The position numbers and the translations under genes were made by a program. A model generated the notes under the pieces. That model had not been told where the DNA came from and searched no databases. It saw only the letters and a program-made list of their open reading frames with translations. From the NCBI GenBank assembly GCA_003427395.1, contig BFEA01000346.1, positions 791,980 to 829,479 of the forward strand: DNA of 37,500 nucleotides, in the 5' to 3' direction. Origin of the DNA: Chara braunii (taxonomy: Eukaryota; Streptophyta; Charophyceae; Charales; Characeae). How positions within the stretch are numbered: position 1 is the first letter of the stretch; each line of letters starts with the position of its first letter. This document shows, in pieces, positions 19,134 through 30,080 of the stretch.

Positions 19134-19769
19134 TTCGGCACGGATCAGCGTTCGTGTAGGTCTTCGGCTCGAATCAGCGTTCGTGTAGGTCTTCGACATG
19201 TTCGTATTAGAGGTAGGGTTTGTTTCATGTGTAATGCAGGACTTTTCGGCTTGTGGCGAAGAGGGGGAGTGATATAGACTGTACGGAAGCGTCTTCTATA
19301 TAAAAAGGTATGTCATGTAGAGTATACGACGTGGGCTGGAATGATTTTTGGAATGCCTACATATGCCTTAGAACGTGTACTTCAATGATGTTTGGAAAGG
19401 GTCCATGTACTTTGTGAATTTTGGAAAGCTTCCGTGTACTTTGCAATTTTGTTCGGCACGAATCAGCGTTCGTGTAGGTCTTCGGCTTGAATCAGCTTTC
19501 GTGTAGGTCTTCGACATGTTCGTATTAGTGGTAGGGTTTGTTTCATATGTGATGCAGGATTTTTCGGCTTGTGGCGAAGAGGGGGAGTGATATAGATTGT
19601 ACGAAAGCGTCTTCTGTAGATAAGGGCATGTCATGTAGACTATACGACGTGGGCTGGAATGATTTTTGGAATGCCTACATGTGTCTTAGAACGTGTCCTT
19701 CGATGATTTTTGGAAAGGCTCCATGTACTTTGTAAATTTTGGAAAGCTTCCGTATACTTTGCAATTTTG
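19134..19769. repeat. 318-bp tandem duplication with LTR-start-like motif
   Basis: 19134-19451 and 19452-19769 are tandem copies (offset 318 checked at two points). Each holds GAAGAGGGGGAG|TGATATAG, which reads like a polypurine tract followed by the TG of an LTR. In copy one a TATATAAAAA box (19297-19306) follows; in copy two it has decayed to TGTAGATAAG. CATGTACTTTGTxAATTTTGGAAAGCTTCCGT is conserved in both. It could be a short LTR remnant, but no matching CA end was found. Confidence 0.65.
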
Positions 19770-20831
19770 TATTGATTTGTTTTCGAAAACGACTCTGTGT
19801 ACTTTGCAATTTGCCATTGAATGATTTTTTTGCATTGAATTATTTCTGGAAACTTTCCTTGTGGTGTGTAACTGCACCTTCTAGAAAAGCACCAGGCAAC
19901 TTGAAGGCGATATCAAGAGTTACTTATAGGAATGGATATGTATCTTCTCCACACAAAGGGGTCTGAGCATTGTCCCATAAGTTTGGGTGACTCAAACTCT
20001 TTCTGCTTTTCTAGTAAGAGAATAGATCGGGAGGAGGACCAGACATGTTCCATGAGTTTGGGTGGTCTTGGTCCAATGCCACGCACATGCTGGAACCAAA
20101 AGGTTATAACTTCATTATATTTTACTACTATTTTACCTATGAACAAGCTATTTAGACACCGTCCCATTTGGGTGGTCTGACTATAGCTTATCACAAACTT
20201 AAGAGACTATTATATAAGAATAAACTTGTGGTAAGAAGGGGCGAGCAAAACCTCGAGCTAAGATGATCGGTTCAGTTATATGCTACCTTAAAAAACTAAG
20301 TGCAAACAATTATATATAACTTTGTTATCCTAAACAGTTATGGGCGACTAGGGCGGCCTAGTAGTCACATACCCAAAAAGAAGAGAGAAGTAATGGTGCC
20401 CTCTGTTTGTATATACTCAATGGTTGAGCTAGACACTGTTCCATAAGTTTGGGTGGTCTAGTTTTATGTCTTATGTAAGTTGGGTATAAAGGGATAAATC
20501 ACTGAAAGACTATGAACTATTACTTGGCCAAGTTGACTTTGGGCTGGTGAAAGTACTTATCTTTGTGGTTTGGTCTGCATGTGACTGAGTGAGATCACTA
20601 CTTGGTCTGAGTTTCAGTTTAATAGGTAGTTGTTTTAGATGCTCGTCACGTGCGAAAGCAATAGGAGTTACTTCAATTCCTGTATTTTCTGATCTAAGTT
20701 TATTTTACTTAGTCGATTTTTACATTTTCTAAGATCTTTTGTTATACTTGGTCTGTATAAATCTTGGCAAGTCACTTTCTCTACGGGAAGCGCTGCCGAA
20801 ATTTCTACAAAGCTAAGGAGTTAGTCAGATT
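19770..20831. other. Gene-free, with four copies of a CCATAAGTTTGGGTGGTCT motif
   Basis: Related motifs lie at 19975-19989, 20050-20068, 20163-20180 (shortened) and 20441-20460. They are preceded by AGACAxTGT-like words and usually followed by G or AG. The inverted form occurs at about 30459-30477. The surroundings are AT-rich and resemble a decayed LTR or leader. No coding region is supported. Confidence 0.45.
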
Positions 20832-21889
20832 TTGACTTTTCAAAGTTCAACTTGTCTAAATTTTATATATGGCTTAAAAGTTCATGCACTGGGGGACCTT
20901 ATAGTATTGGACGTAAACACGTACGACGTCCTCCTAGGATTACCAACTCTCACCATCCTACGGGCTAACTTGGATTTCGAAAGACGAGCGATTATCCTTC
21001 GAAATACGGGTGGGAAACCATGTGTCATCCCGATGCGTCTAACTCTCCGGACTGCACTCCCTACGACCCGGAAGACTCCTCCCGGAACTGAAAAACCATT
21101 CCGCGTAATCACCTGCAGGGAAACCCTTGAGGAAATGGACAAAGAAGAAAAAGCGCCGGAGCAATCAAGTAGCTCCTCCAAAGGCGAGAATGAAACCGAC
21201 CCCAAGATTTGGGATATGGTACACCAACTGATTCATTACCCCATGTGGCAGAAAACGACAAAAACCTTCGTCCTTACGGAAAGGAACCTCCAGCGAACAC
21301 GGACTTTAATCTTAGGGGAACCTCTCGTCCAAGTGTCCCGAATGGCTGATTCTTCGGAACCCCCTGGGACCCTATACGAAGCCACCGCCCCTGGGCCGCT
21401 TCTCTCGAGATACAGTGATAAGAAAGCATTCTGCGACATTTCGGGACTGCCTCGTTCTCTGCTCTCTACAGGGAAAGAGGTCCGATTGTTGTGACAGGAC
21501 GCCGAAGACGGAGCTTTGGAACCCCCTGGGCACAACAACTGTTACCAACTCGGGATCAAGATCGCCGAGAAGCCTGTAAGCTTGCAGGACATAATGACGG
21601 TATAACGCCCAAGGAACACGTGGCAATCCGGAAAGAAGACGCCCAAATGGTCGCCAGAGTGTTCTCCTGGCGATCGGACAATTCCTTCATCTCCGCTCCC
21701 CCACCACGGAACGGTAGTAAAATGGGTACAAAACATGTGACTGTTAACATAAACAGACAACTCTATGAGCTACATGTGCCTCAATACGTGTCCAATGAAA
21801 CCCACCGACTGATCACAGACATCCTGACCGAGTATCAAGGGGCGATTAGCGTAAAGGACACAGATATCGAGCCGTCGTTAGTTATTTAG
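20832..21889 (+). pseudogene. Gypsy protease end and linker
   Basis: GLKVHALGDLIVLDVNTYDVLLGLP corresponds to the C-terminal half of a retropepsin; the active-site Asp-Ser/Thr-Gly part is missing from the 5' side. An acidic and proline-rich linker follows, to a TGA at 21492-21494. The frame then changes to one read from 21491 that contains ITDILTEYQGAISVKDTDIE, the segment just before RT. That frame meets a TAG at 21887-21889. The linker recurs in copy 2 (DQGAIRVTDADIGLSRVIQ), which supports it as genuine pol sequence. Confidence 0.65.
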
Positions 21890-23305
21890 CACGAAATCCA
21901 AACCGGAATGCACCCAGCCATCCATTGCAAGCCATACAGGTACTCCCTCGTCGAACGAAAGACAGCGTTGGAACGAATTCAATCAGAGAATTTGAAGCTA
22001 ACTCTTGGATTGAGCCAGCTACTGGACCATGGTAATTCCCCGTAGTTCTAGTTCCAAACAAGAACGGGCCGATTCGCATATGCATCGATTATAGGAAGTT
22101 GAATGATATCACGATCAAGGATGTGTACCCCCTCCCCAGGATTGATGATCTGTTGGATGCGATTGGGTGTGCCAGATATTTTAGTAAGTTTGATATCCGT
22201 CATGGGTTCCATCATATCCTGGTTAAGGAGGAGGATCGACCGAAGACGGCGTTCGTAATGTTCGAAGGAACGTGGCAGTGGGTTCGTTGCCCTATGGGGA
22301 TATGCAATGCACCGGTGTCCTTTCAGAGGGCGATGAACATCACCTTTCAGAACTTCGTCAATAAGACTCGACTGACTCAGGGCATGGTCAGTTTTTGCGT
22401 TATTGTGTCTATGGACGATATCTTGGTGTATTCTGAATCATTTCACGGACATGCTCAACACATTGAGTCGATGCTTGGGGCGTTGCGGGATGCTGGGTTT
22501 TTCCTTCTGGAAATCTCGTTCTTGGGGAACGTAGTGACGCGAGGAGGTTTGAGACCGGATTCGAGAAAAATCGAGGCGGTTCGATAAACTCCTATGCCCA
22601 CATCGCCGACGCAATTTCGAGCCTTCCAAGGACTGGCCTCGTATTACCGGCGTTTTATCAAGGGGTTTGCAACAATCGTCTGGCCTCTGACAAATCTTTT
22701 ACGGAAGGACCAGCCACTGAAGTGAGACACAGAATGCGAGCAAACCTTTGGCACCTTAAAGGAGGCCTTAGCCTCCGCGCCTATTTTGATTCGGCCTGAT
22801 CCTGGAAAGCAGTTCATATTTATCACGGGTTGGCAGTCCGGGGCGATTTCCACCATTTGGCCCGGAAGGGGAAGGACGGCCATGAACACGTCATCGAGTA
22901 CGCCTCACGGACCGTACCTGACGAACGCAGGAGCGACTCGGCCCCACAGGGAGAATGCTACACGGTCGTTTGGGGAATTCAGTTCTTCCATCCGTATATC
23001 CGTATCTATACGGACAAAAGTTTCTCCTCGTCACGGATCACGAGCCTCTGCTGGCTCTAAAGAGGCTCACTAACTATACGGACATGATTGGACGTTGGAT
23101 TGTCAGTCTACAGGAGTACGACTTCAAGTTCAACACCATCCATCGGAAGACGGAGAAGCACGGGAATGCCGACGGACTGACATGGTTGCACCTACCGAAT
23201 AAGGTGGGCAAGGGTGAGGAGATTACTCTGTGGAAGGAACCGGAGTCAGCCAGCGGACCCTCGTACGGGCAGGTGGCCATCCTCCCTCAAACCTCGAGGA
23301 AGTGA
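21890..23305 (+). pseudogene. Gypsy reverse transcriptase and RNase H, degenerate
   Basis: RT blocks in order are HCKPYRYS, a frameshift near 21983, FEANSWIEPATGPW and a TAA, then ICIDYRKLND, FSKFDIRHGFHHI (first catalytic Asp kept), RCPMGICNAP and VSMDDILVY. The usual YMDD/YLDD has become SMDD. A TAA at 22585 and a TGA near 22723 interrupt the connection domain. RNase H begins APILIRPDPGKQFIFITGWQ, where the expected catalytic Asp of ITDWQ is Gly. Two more frame changes (near 22850 and 23005) lead to VTDHEPLLALKRL and HGNADGLTWLH. The copy is inactive. Confidence 0.8.
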
Positions 23306-24146
23306 TACAAAGGAACGATGATGATGGGTGACGGAGGTAATTCTGGAGGCCCCTTTTCTCCCCTTGCATCCTCGTCCTTCCTCTCCTTGCCCGACAAATT
23401 TGCGAAGCAATCTCACGAGTCTACTCGGTCCCTGTGCGTCCTAGTGGGGACGGGCATATCGAATGGGTAAACTGCTAGCGGTGCGTCTCCCGGCCCCACG
23501 GCTCCTGTATTTAATAAAGGAGCGCGAACAAAGCCTGGTTATGTCCCTTGTGTCGGACCGATAAAATCCCTATGGAGGCTCGATTCCTCGAAGCCACGTC
23601 CGAAGGGTTGCAGAAGACACGAAGGTTTAGCAGGGCCGAGGTGTGGAAAAATGTCATTTTGATAGCTACAGTCGTCAGGAACGCTCTCAGAGAATTCACT
23701 AAGGACTCTAGTAAGGAGGATCAGAGGTGGGCCAACGAGAGAACAAGGGACTACCGATGGAGCGATGGACGATTAGAAAAATGGAAGACTGACGACAGTG
23801 GGATTGAAATGTACGTGCCTCATTCGTTCATGAGGTACGACTGGGTTAAGCCAGCACACGAGGAAACCGCAACTCATTTCGTTGTTAGAATTACGGAAGC
23901 GGCGATCGATAAGAACTAGTAGTATTGGTCCAATATTCGGGACGATGTTAAATTCGTCGTCAAAAATTGTCCGGCCTGTGCGGCGGACAAGGCGCCGATT
24001 CAGCCGCCTAGGTCGATAGTGCCCACTATAGTTGAACGAACGTTCCAAAGGGTTAGCATGGATACCACGGATATTGTCTTGCCCCCTGGACCAAATAGCT
24101 GTGAATATTTAGTTCTTTTGGTATTCGTAGATCAAATACACATTTC
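23306..24146 (+). pseudogene. PHD-type finger and truncated integrase of gypsy copy 1
   Basis: After SLPDKF (near 23385) the sequence reads, with stops, through ICEAISRVYSVP, GHIEWVNC, RCVSRPHGSCI and NKAWLCPLC. The cysteine/histidine pattern and spacing match the intact finger in copy 2. The integrase HHCC domain follows (PAHEETATHF...KNCPACAADKAP), with tandem stops near 23918. The core starts at MDTTDIVLPPGP and is cut off after LLVFVD. The final catalytic Asp and Glu are absent. Confidence 0.7.
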
Positions 24147-24888
24147 GTAAAAAATGAACTTTTTGTCAAAAAGTGAACTATTTCGACTGCGAGTAAACAC
24201 TCAGTACATGGCCCAATAGGGCATCATGCGACACTTTAAATGGTCAGTATATGAGGTGTTGACAGGACAAATGTTGCGGCGGGGCGTTTTGAGCCCTTCA
24301 TACATGAATGGTCGTTATTAAATGTGAATTAACACAGTGTAAAAAAGGGAAGGGGCTCTTTGTATGACACCTTGATAATGTTGTTTTGGCTTAGTGTTGC
24401 TGTGACAGACAGTACACGATTCAAAAGGGCATCGTGTTGGGTATGTGGTACTTGTTTTCCATAAAAGGTCAGGTGTCCGACGCCCGACACCTTGCAAGTT
24501 GATGGACTGAACCTGTCAACTGTGGTCGGGCGGAACACCCAGCCTGGTGCACAACATTTGGCAAGTTGAACCCGTCAGTACCCCTGCAACAATTGTGTCC
24601 ACCATTTATCTTCCCGGAAGGACATCCTTCTCCGGTTGACAAATAGTAGATGAAAAGTGACACCGAATGATTCGGGAGTTAGTGGTGTTCGACAGAGCAC
24701 CTTAAGGAAGTGGCAAACAGTCGTTCGCTCTCGATGCCGATTGCCAATAGCACTGTTAGGGGGCCTTGATGCTGGTTCCTGATCTGTTTGGCGATCAAGC
24801 AGCTTGAAGAAGTGTGAAAGAGTCATTGGTTGTCTGTGTGTATTGTCATTAGCACTCTTAGGGAATCTTGATGCGAGATCTGATTCCG

Positions 24889-24890
<2 letters not shown>

Positions 24891-24939
<49 letters not shown>
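24891..24939. repeat. (GA)n microsatellite
   Basis: 49 bases of uninterrupted GA, inside unit 1 of the composite repeat. A shorter GA tract is at the corresponding place in unit 2. Confidence 0.95.
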
Positions 24940-24941
<2 letters not shown>

Positions 24942-25682
24942 CCTTGCTTTAACCCGGAAAGGCATTGACAGAGCAGATATCGGTTTGGTGACTGAGCACC
25001 TTCAACAAGTGTCAAACAGTCGACGTGCGGATGGCAACGCACTCTAAGGGAACCTTGATGCTGGGTGTGGATTTGCTTGCCGCAGGTTAGCAGTTGCTGG
25101 GCAGTCTTGGATGCTGAAGTCCGCCACCGGGGGAAGGTTTGATGGTCTGTGGTGGGACTTCCTGTTGGATTTGGATCTGTTTCGTGGTTTGTGGTGGGAC
25201 TTCCTGTTGGATTTGGATCTGTTTCGAGCAGAGTTTCGCACTCAAGAAACATAATTGAACTCCTGATCCCGCAGGTTAGCAGTTCTTGGACATTGCTTGT
25301 GGTGTTGTTGGGGTACACACCAGAAGTCGGAGTGAACTCTCATTTAGATGGACAACATGAACGCACACCACTTGCTTAGTGTTGCTGTGACAGACAGTAC
25401 ACGATTCAAAAGGGCATCGTGTTGGGTATGTGGTGCCTGTTTTTCATAAAAGGTCAGGGGTCCGATGCCCGACATCTTGCAAGTTGAAGGACTGAACCTG
25501 TCAACTGTGGTCGGGCGGAACACCCATCCAGATGCACAACATTTGGCAAGTTGCTCTTCAGTACCCCTGCAACAAATGTGTCCACCAGTTGACAGATAGT
25601 AGTTGGTGGTGTTCGACAGAGCACCTTAAGGAAGTGGGAAACAGTCGTTCGCTCTCGATGCCGATTGCCAATAGCACTGTTC

Positions 25683-25709
25683 GAGAGAGAGAGAGAGAGA
25701 GAGAGAGAG
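25683..25709. repeat. (GA)n microsatellite
   Basis: 27 bases of uninterrupted GA in unit 2, followed by the same CTCCTTGCTTTAACC flank as in unit 1. Confidence 0.95.
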
Positions 25710-26055
25710 CTCCTTGCTTTAACCTGGAAAGGCATTGACAGATACTAGTTGAACAGTGAATCAATTCGCAGATATCGGTTTGGTGACTGAGCACCTTTAA
25801 CAAGTGTCAAACAGTCGTTGGCGGTCNGTGCGGATGGNCACGCACNATAAGGGAACCTTGGTCTGTGGCGGGACTTCCTCTTGGATTTGGATCTGTTTCG
25901 AGCAGAGTTTCGCACTCAAGAAACAGAATTGAACTCCAGATCCCGCAGGTGATCAGTTCTTGGACATTTGCACGGACAACTAGCGGATTGCTCGGGGTAC
26001 ACATCACAAGTCGGAGTGAACTCTCATTTAGATGGACAACATGAACGCACATCAT

Positions 26056-26565
26056 CAGCGCGTTGATACAATACGAATGCTGGCTTGTCATTTGCATGAA
26101 CAAATCAATAACAGAGATTTATGACATTCACTCTTGTCATCGCAAACATCGATCCCCTCCTTCACTTGAGCATGTATAGGACTGTAAGACATTGGCATGA
26201 ACATCGGAGATCGAAACACTTGTAAGGTCATCGGCGTGTCATTTCTTTGCATGGACAAGATACATAACATTTATTCAGAACATTTACTCTTTCCCGTAAC
26301 GAGGAGATGGAAACACTCGCAACATTGCACCTTCGTAAATGGAAACACCGCACGCAGAGTTGCGAGAACTGTTCAAATCACTGAACAGGGGTTGTTTCCG
26401 GAAAAAACATTCAAAGCAAAAAATCAGTCAATCACACGTTGTCTCTTGCACCTATTGCAACTACTGCCTCTCGCACCTCTATCTGCTACTTCATATCCAC
26501 CATTTCAAGGTGCACATCCACATGCACATCGTGTTCCACAAGATTGCATTTCAACACGTTTTCCC
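26056..26565. other. 3' flank of gene D1
   Basis: No gene is supported. The TCGGCGTGTCATTTxTTTGCATGGACAxGATACA segment (26231-26265) recurs near 28085-28146, downstream of D2. It is therefore part of a duplicated gene-plus-flank unit. Short frames here look incidental. Confidence 0.5.
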
Positions 26566-27567
26566 TTAAACACAAGGTCTGACCACACGTCCGTATCTTG
26601 TGACATACGGGGATACCCGCGGAGGAGGTCGTAAACGGAAGCCATACATAGCATTCATAGATGATCCATACACATGGATCTGCGGCTCGTCGACTAATGC
26701 ATTCTCTGAAAACACGGACATGTATTTCATCCTAACAAACCCTCCGGGTCGTGCTAAGGAATTCCCTATGCAGTCTCGTATGTCGGACACTTTCTCTTCC
26801 ACCTCATAAAACAATTCTAAACATGTGACCTGACCTGCTCTCACAAAATCTGACCGCCCATCTACATTGGGGCGAGACATCACCGGCTTGAATTTGTAAT
26901 CCTGTTGTACCATGTCATTCCGTGACACGAGCACAACTGCATCCACGAGTTTTCTACTTTTGTCTGAAGTAGCCACACATAGCACTCTGGCGAAAGGATA
27001 TCCGTAATCAGTCAACCGCACACAACAATACGATATAGTTTGTGGAGAAGTCCCTGGGAAACGGAGTGGGTAGTGTTCCACGAATGAACAATGGCAAGCG
27101 CAGTCCACCAACTCTTGTTTTTGCGAACTTCCCCAAGTTCATGGCGAATATGTGATGTACTCCCAGTGGAGGCAACGTCTGAAGCTGGTACGGTAGCGGA
27201 TCGGTTTACCCTTATCATCCAGGGTCTTTCGCTGGAGGACACCATCAGGCAGCGCAATGAGGCTCTCGAACTCTAACATGTTGGCAAACTTGTAATCGCT
27301 TGCCCAAGGGCAGGCACGCTCCATCGCCTTCCAATCATTATCGTTTCATTCGTCGAGATGCCGGTTCATGTACGGGACGACGGTCATCCATGGGTCCTCG
27401 TCGAAGTCCTCCTCGGTTGCTCCGTCGATCCACGTTTGACCGTCATGATGCCGCACCGATCTCGCACAAGGTAAAAACGGTCTTGCTAACCGCATGTGTT
27501 TCTCGGGACTCAAGCGCATGCGCGTCTCGGGACTCATGCTGACGCTTGTCGAAGGTGCCGACGACAT
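26566..27567 (-). pseudogene. Uncharacterised protein D1, paralogue of D2
   Basis: The family is unknown. Read on the minus strand, the first part starts with ATG at 27567 and contains PFLPCARS, IDGATEEDFDEDPWMTVVP, an in-frame TGA near 27346, then ACPWASDYKFANMLEF. An intron-like gap lies around 27240-27130, with GGTAAACCG as a possible donor. The second part runs from about 27120 to 26566: QELVDCACHCSFVEHYPLRFPG, SYCCVRL, RVLCVATSDKSRKLVDAVVLVSRN, KVSDIRDCIGNSLARPGGF, VRMKYMSVFSENALVDEPQ. Each block has a counterpart in D2 in the same order, which establishes a real gene family. The TGA makes this copy a probable pseudogene. Confidence 0.5.
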
Positions 27568-28172
27568 TACATTCCCTACACATCACGCACACACAAACGA
27601 CACATACGGACGTGTAAATCGTCGTAAATAAAGTTGGCCAATGATAAGTCTTTTGGTGCGGCCAACACCTAATCGTCACGCCCCGTACTATATATCGACA
27701 AACTCCTCACTTAAGCAAAGTGCGAGTGAACTCTGACTTACGTGCGAGTGAACTCGCACTCGGATGCAGAGGCAGGTGCGCACACCATCAGAGTGATGAT
27801 TAANTATGGACACTGGCTTGTCATTTGTATAATCCCGGATGAAAACGTCATCAAATCTTTCCATGGACGAATTCGCAACATAGATTCATGACATTCACTT
27901 AAGCGGATTGCTCGTGGTTCAGAGCACAAGTGCGAGTGAACTCGCAGTTAGATGGTGAGCTAAGTGGTCATACCACTGAAGTGGAATGCTCGGGGTGCAC
28001 ACAGCAAGCGCGAGTGAACTCGCACTTAGATGGAGAGATAGATGGTCACACCATGAGCTCATGTGTGTAATGTATAAGGAAATCGGCGTGTCTTTTTTGT
28101 ATACCCTGATGACATTATCGTCATTTTTTTTGCATGGACACGATACACAACATCCGTTTAGAACTTTCACTT
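27568..28172. other. Spacer between D1 and D2 with palindromic motifs
   Basis: Copies of AGTGCGAGTGAACTCGCACT-like palindromes lie at about 27720, 27743, 27930 and 28007. A segment ending GGACACTGGCTTGTCATTTG (about 27806-27826) recurs near 26075 and 30390. One unresolved base is at 27804. No coding region is seen. Confidence 0.55.
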
Positions 28173-29091
28173 CTACCGATGACGACAGGCCGGTGTGTAC
28201 ATGCGTTCATTCAAAGTTCGAAGAGGCGACCCGAACGTAAAACACTGCGGCGCATCGACTGGAGCATCTTTCGCGAACATAGAAATATATTTCATGTGAA
28301 CGAACCCGGTCCTTCCGGCCAGAGACGTGCCTATAGCATCCCGTATAGAGGACGCTTGAGCTTCAACCTCACGCCAAGCGTCCACATCGTCCACCTTACC
28401 CCCGATTACCAAATCTCATGTCCCTTCGTATACTAATGTGACCAAACCGATAATGTCTTCTCCCAAAGTGCAACTCATTCCTGGACACATAGACCACAGC
28501 GTCAGTCAAGGTCCTACTCCGATTCGAACACGCGACGCAAAGGACCCTAGATAAGAACAACTTTCCTAGACGCAATCTAACGCAGCAGTAGGAAACTGCT
28601 CGAGGCGACAGCCCTGGAGAGCGCAACGGGTACTTATCGAGGAACTCAGAATGTCGTGCACAGGCAAGCAACTCGTGTTTCAGCGAGCGGGACCATGTGC
28701 GCGGCGAAGCAGTCACGACACTGCAGGCCAACACATTTTAATGACGAGGAATATTCAGCTTTGCACTCAAGCAACGACACCGAACTGAACCCAGCACAGC
28801 TCTAGGCACGGGAATGAAAGTCCCAAACTCGCACATGTTAGCGAACTTGTAGTCGTCCGCCCACGGACACTCCCTGAGCATTATGTCCCATTCAAGCTCC
28901 TTCCACGAGTCCAGAGGAGCATCAGTGAACGGGGGGACCTTCATCCAAGGATCACACTCCATCTCGTCTCTTGTCGCATCGTCGATAACAGTGGAGTTTC
29001 CACTGCCTGAAACGCGCAGCGCGCATGGGGGGAAAGGGTATGCGATGCGCTCGCGCCAATCACCCAGGATAATCAACTCCGACATGGCCAT
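28173..29091 (-). pseudogene. Uncharacterised protein D2, paralogue of D1
   Basis: Minus strand. ATG at 29091 (MAMSELIILGDWRERIAYPF) lies 17 bases after a TTTTTTTTGTGTTGTGGCCTGCAG acceptor-like site. Blocks: PFPPCALR, IDDATRDEMECDPWMKVPP, PLDSWKELEWDIMLRECPW, DDYKFANMCEF. A gap of about 65 bases near 28790-28726 with a GGCCTGCAG end looks like an intron. Then come HELLACARHSEFLDKYPLRSPG, SYCCVRL, RVLCVACSNRSRTLTDAVVYVSRN and a frameshift near 28405, then SSIRDAIGTSLAGRTGFVHMKYISMF. The alignment to D1 confirms the exon order. Function unknown; its position among repeats suggests a gene carried by a mobile element. Confidence 0.5.
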
Positions 29092-29100
29092 CGCTACCGG

Positions 29101-29291
29101 CAAATGACCTGCAGGCCACAACACAAAAAAAATTAAGCAAATGCTTTCACCCAGTTCACAGGGAAAGAAAACAACCATGCCCCCCAAGGACGTCCGTCGA
29201 AACTCCGATGACGGGCGTCTTGTTGAACACGACCACCACAGCACGGCCGCACTGCACCCAGCCGGGTGAGAGGCACATCAACGGGCATGGC

Positions 29292-29348
<57 letters not shown>

Positions 29349-29534
29349 TCTAGTTGAACAGCATTCGACAGAGAACCGTAAGGAAGTTTCAAACAGCACT
29401 ACATGTATGCCAGGTCGAGCACCCACGGGCACGTATACAAGCAATGGAAGTGACCACGAGCCCTCTGCATCGGTTGAAATGACCACCTTCAAGAAGTGCC
29501 AAACAGTCGGCAGTCTCAGGTCTCTGGTGCTAAA
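29101..29534. other. 5' flank of D2, with GA tract and diverged composite-repeat segment
   Basis: After the GA tract, GTTGAACAGCATTCGACAGAGAACCGTAAGGAAGT and ACCACCTTCAAGAAGTGCCAAACAGTCG echo the composite repeat at 24.4-26.0 kb. This places a third, diverged relative of that repeat here. No gene is seen. Confidence 0.5.
29294..29345. repeat. (GA)n microsatellite
   Basis: 52 bases of GA, flanked on the right by sequence related to the composite repeat. Serine/leucine and arginine/glutamate frames across it are artefacts. Confidence 0.95.
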
Positions 29535-30080
29535 AGCATTCTTAGGGGACCTTGCGGCAAAACTGCTTGGCGTAGCACTAAATGCTCACCAAACAGTTTT
29601 GGATGTCGATCGTATGGACACATCATATGATGCTTACCAGTAAGCAGCGGCTGATTGCAGGACCTTCTATCCGGTGTGGATCTTTGAGAGCAGATTTGAC
29701 GCAATCCACCGTTAGATCCATTTCGGCGAGGGGAACCAACCATTCTGCCGTTGTTTATTGTACTCATCACGTGGGAATCGACGACGTGAGGAACCGACAA
29801 TGAACATTCTTAGGGGAGTTTGCGACCGTGTCTGGAACTTATTGGCGCAGCACTAGATGCTCACCAAGCAGTTCTGGATGTCGGTTATATCGACACATCA
29901 TATGATGCCTTACAAGCAGACTGTGGTTGGATCCCAGCCTCCATCCCCGGTGTGGATCTATGAGAGCAGGTTTGACGCAATCCACCGATAGATCCACATC
30001 GGAGAGGCGGACCTGTCATCCTGCCGTTGTTCAGTGTAGTCATCATGCGGGAGTCGACATCGCAAGAACCCGACGATGTT
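29535..30080. repeat. Tandem duplication of about 270 bp
   Basis: CATTCTTAGGGGA (29538, 29806), GCACTAxATGCTCACCAA (29575, 29850), GACACATCATATGATGC and GGTGTGGATCT..GAGAGCAG..TTGACGCAATCCACCG all occur twice with offsets of about 268-300. The copies are diverged by substitutions and small indels. No protein is supported. Confidence 0.75.

Larger units (their letters stand above)
20832..24146 (+). mobile_element. Ty3/gypsy pol remnant, copy 1
   Basis: The order is end of protease, linker, RT, RNase H, PHD-type finger, integrase zinc-binding domain and the start of the integrase core. The 5' side begins inside the protease, with no gag and no LTR recognised. The 3' side breaks off at LLVFVDQ in the integrase core near 24130. 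The same order is found in copy 2 on the other strand. Stops and frameshifts throughout mark a dead fragment. Confidence 0.8.
24389..26055. repeat. Tandem composite repeat, two units
   Basis: Unit 1 (24389-25373) and unit 2 (25374 to about 26055) share start (GCTTAGTGTTGCTGTGACAG), middle (TGTCAACTGTGGTCGGGCGG; GTTCGACAGAGCACCTTAAG) and end (CTCTCATTTAGATGGACAAC). Unit 2 lacks internal blocks. Both contain a GA microsatellite followed by GCTCCTTGCTTTAACC. Unit 1 also has an internal direct repeat of GTGGGACTTCCTGTTGGATT (25152, 25194). Three unresolved bases fall in unit 2. Protein-like frames here are repeat artefacts. Confidence 0.8.

Noticed and set aside
24575-25318. 247-codon minus-strand frame in the composite repeat
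   Set aside because: It crosses a long GA tract (Ser-Leu run) and direct repeats; the matching frame is not kept in the second unit.
29133-29492. Frames with Ser-Leu or Arg-Glu runs
   Set aside because: They are translations of the GA microsatellite.
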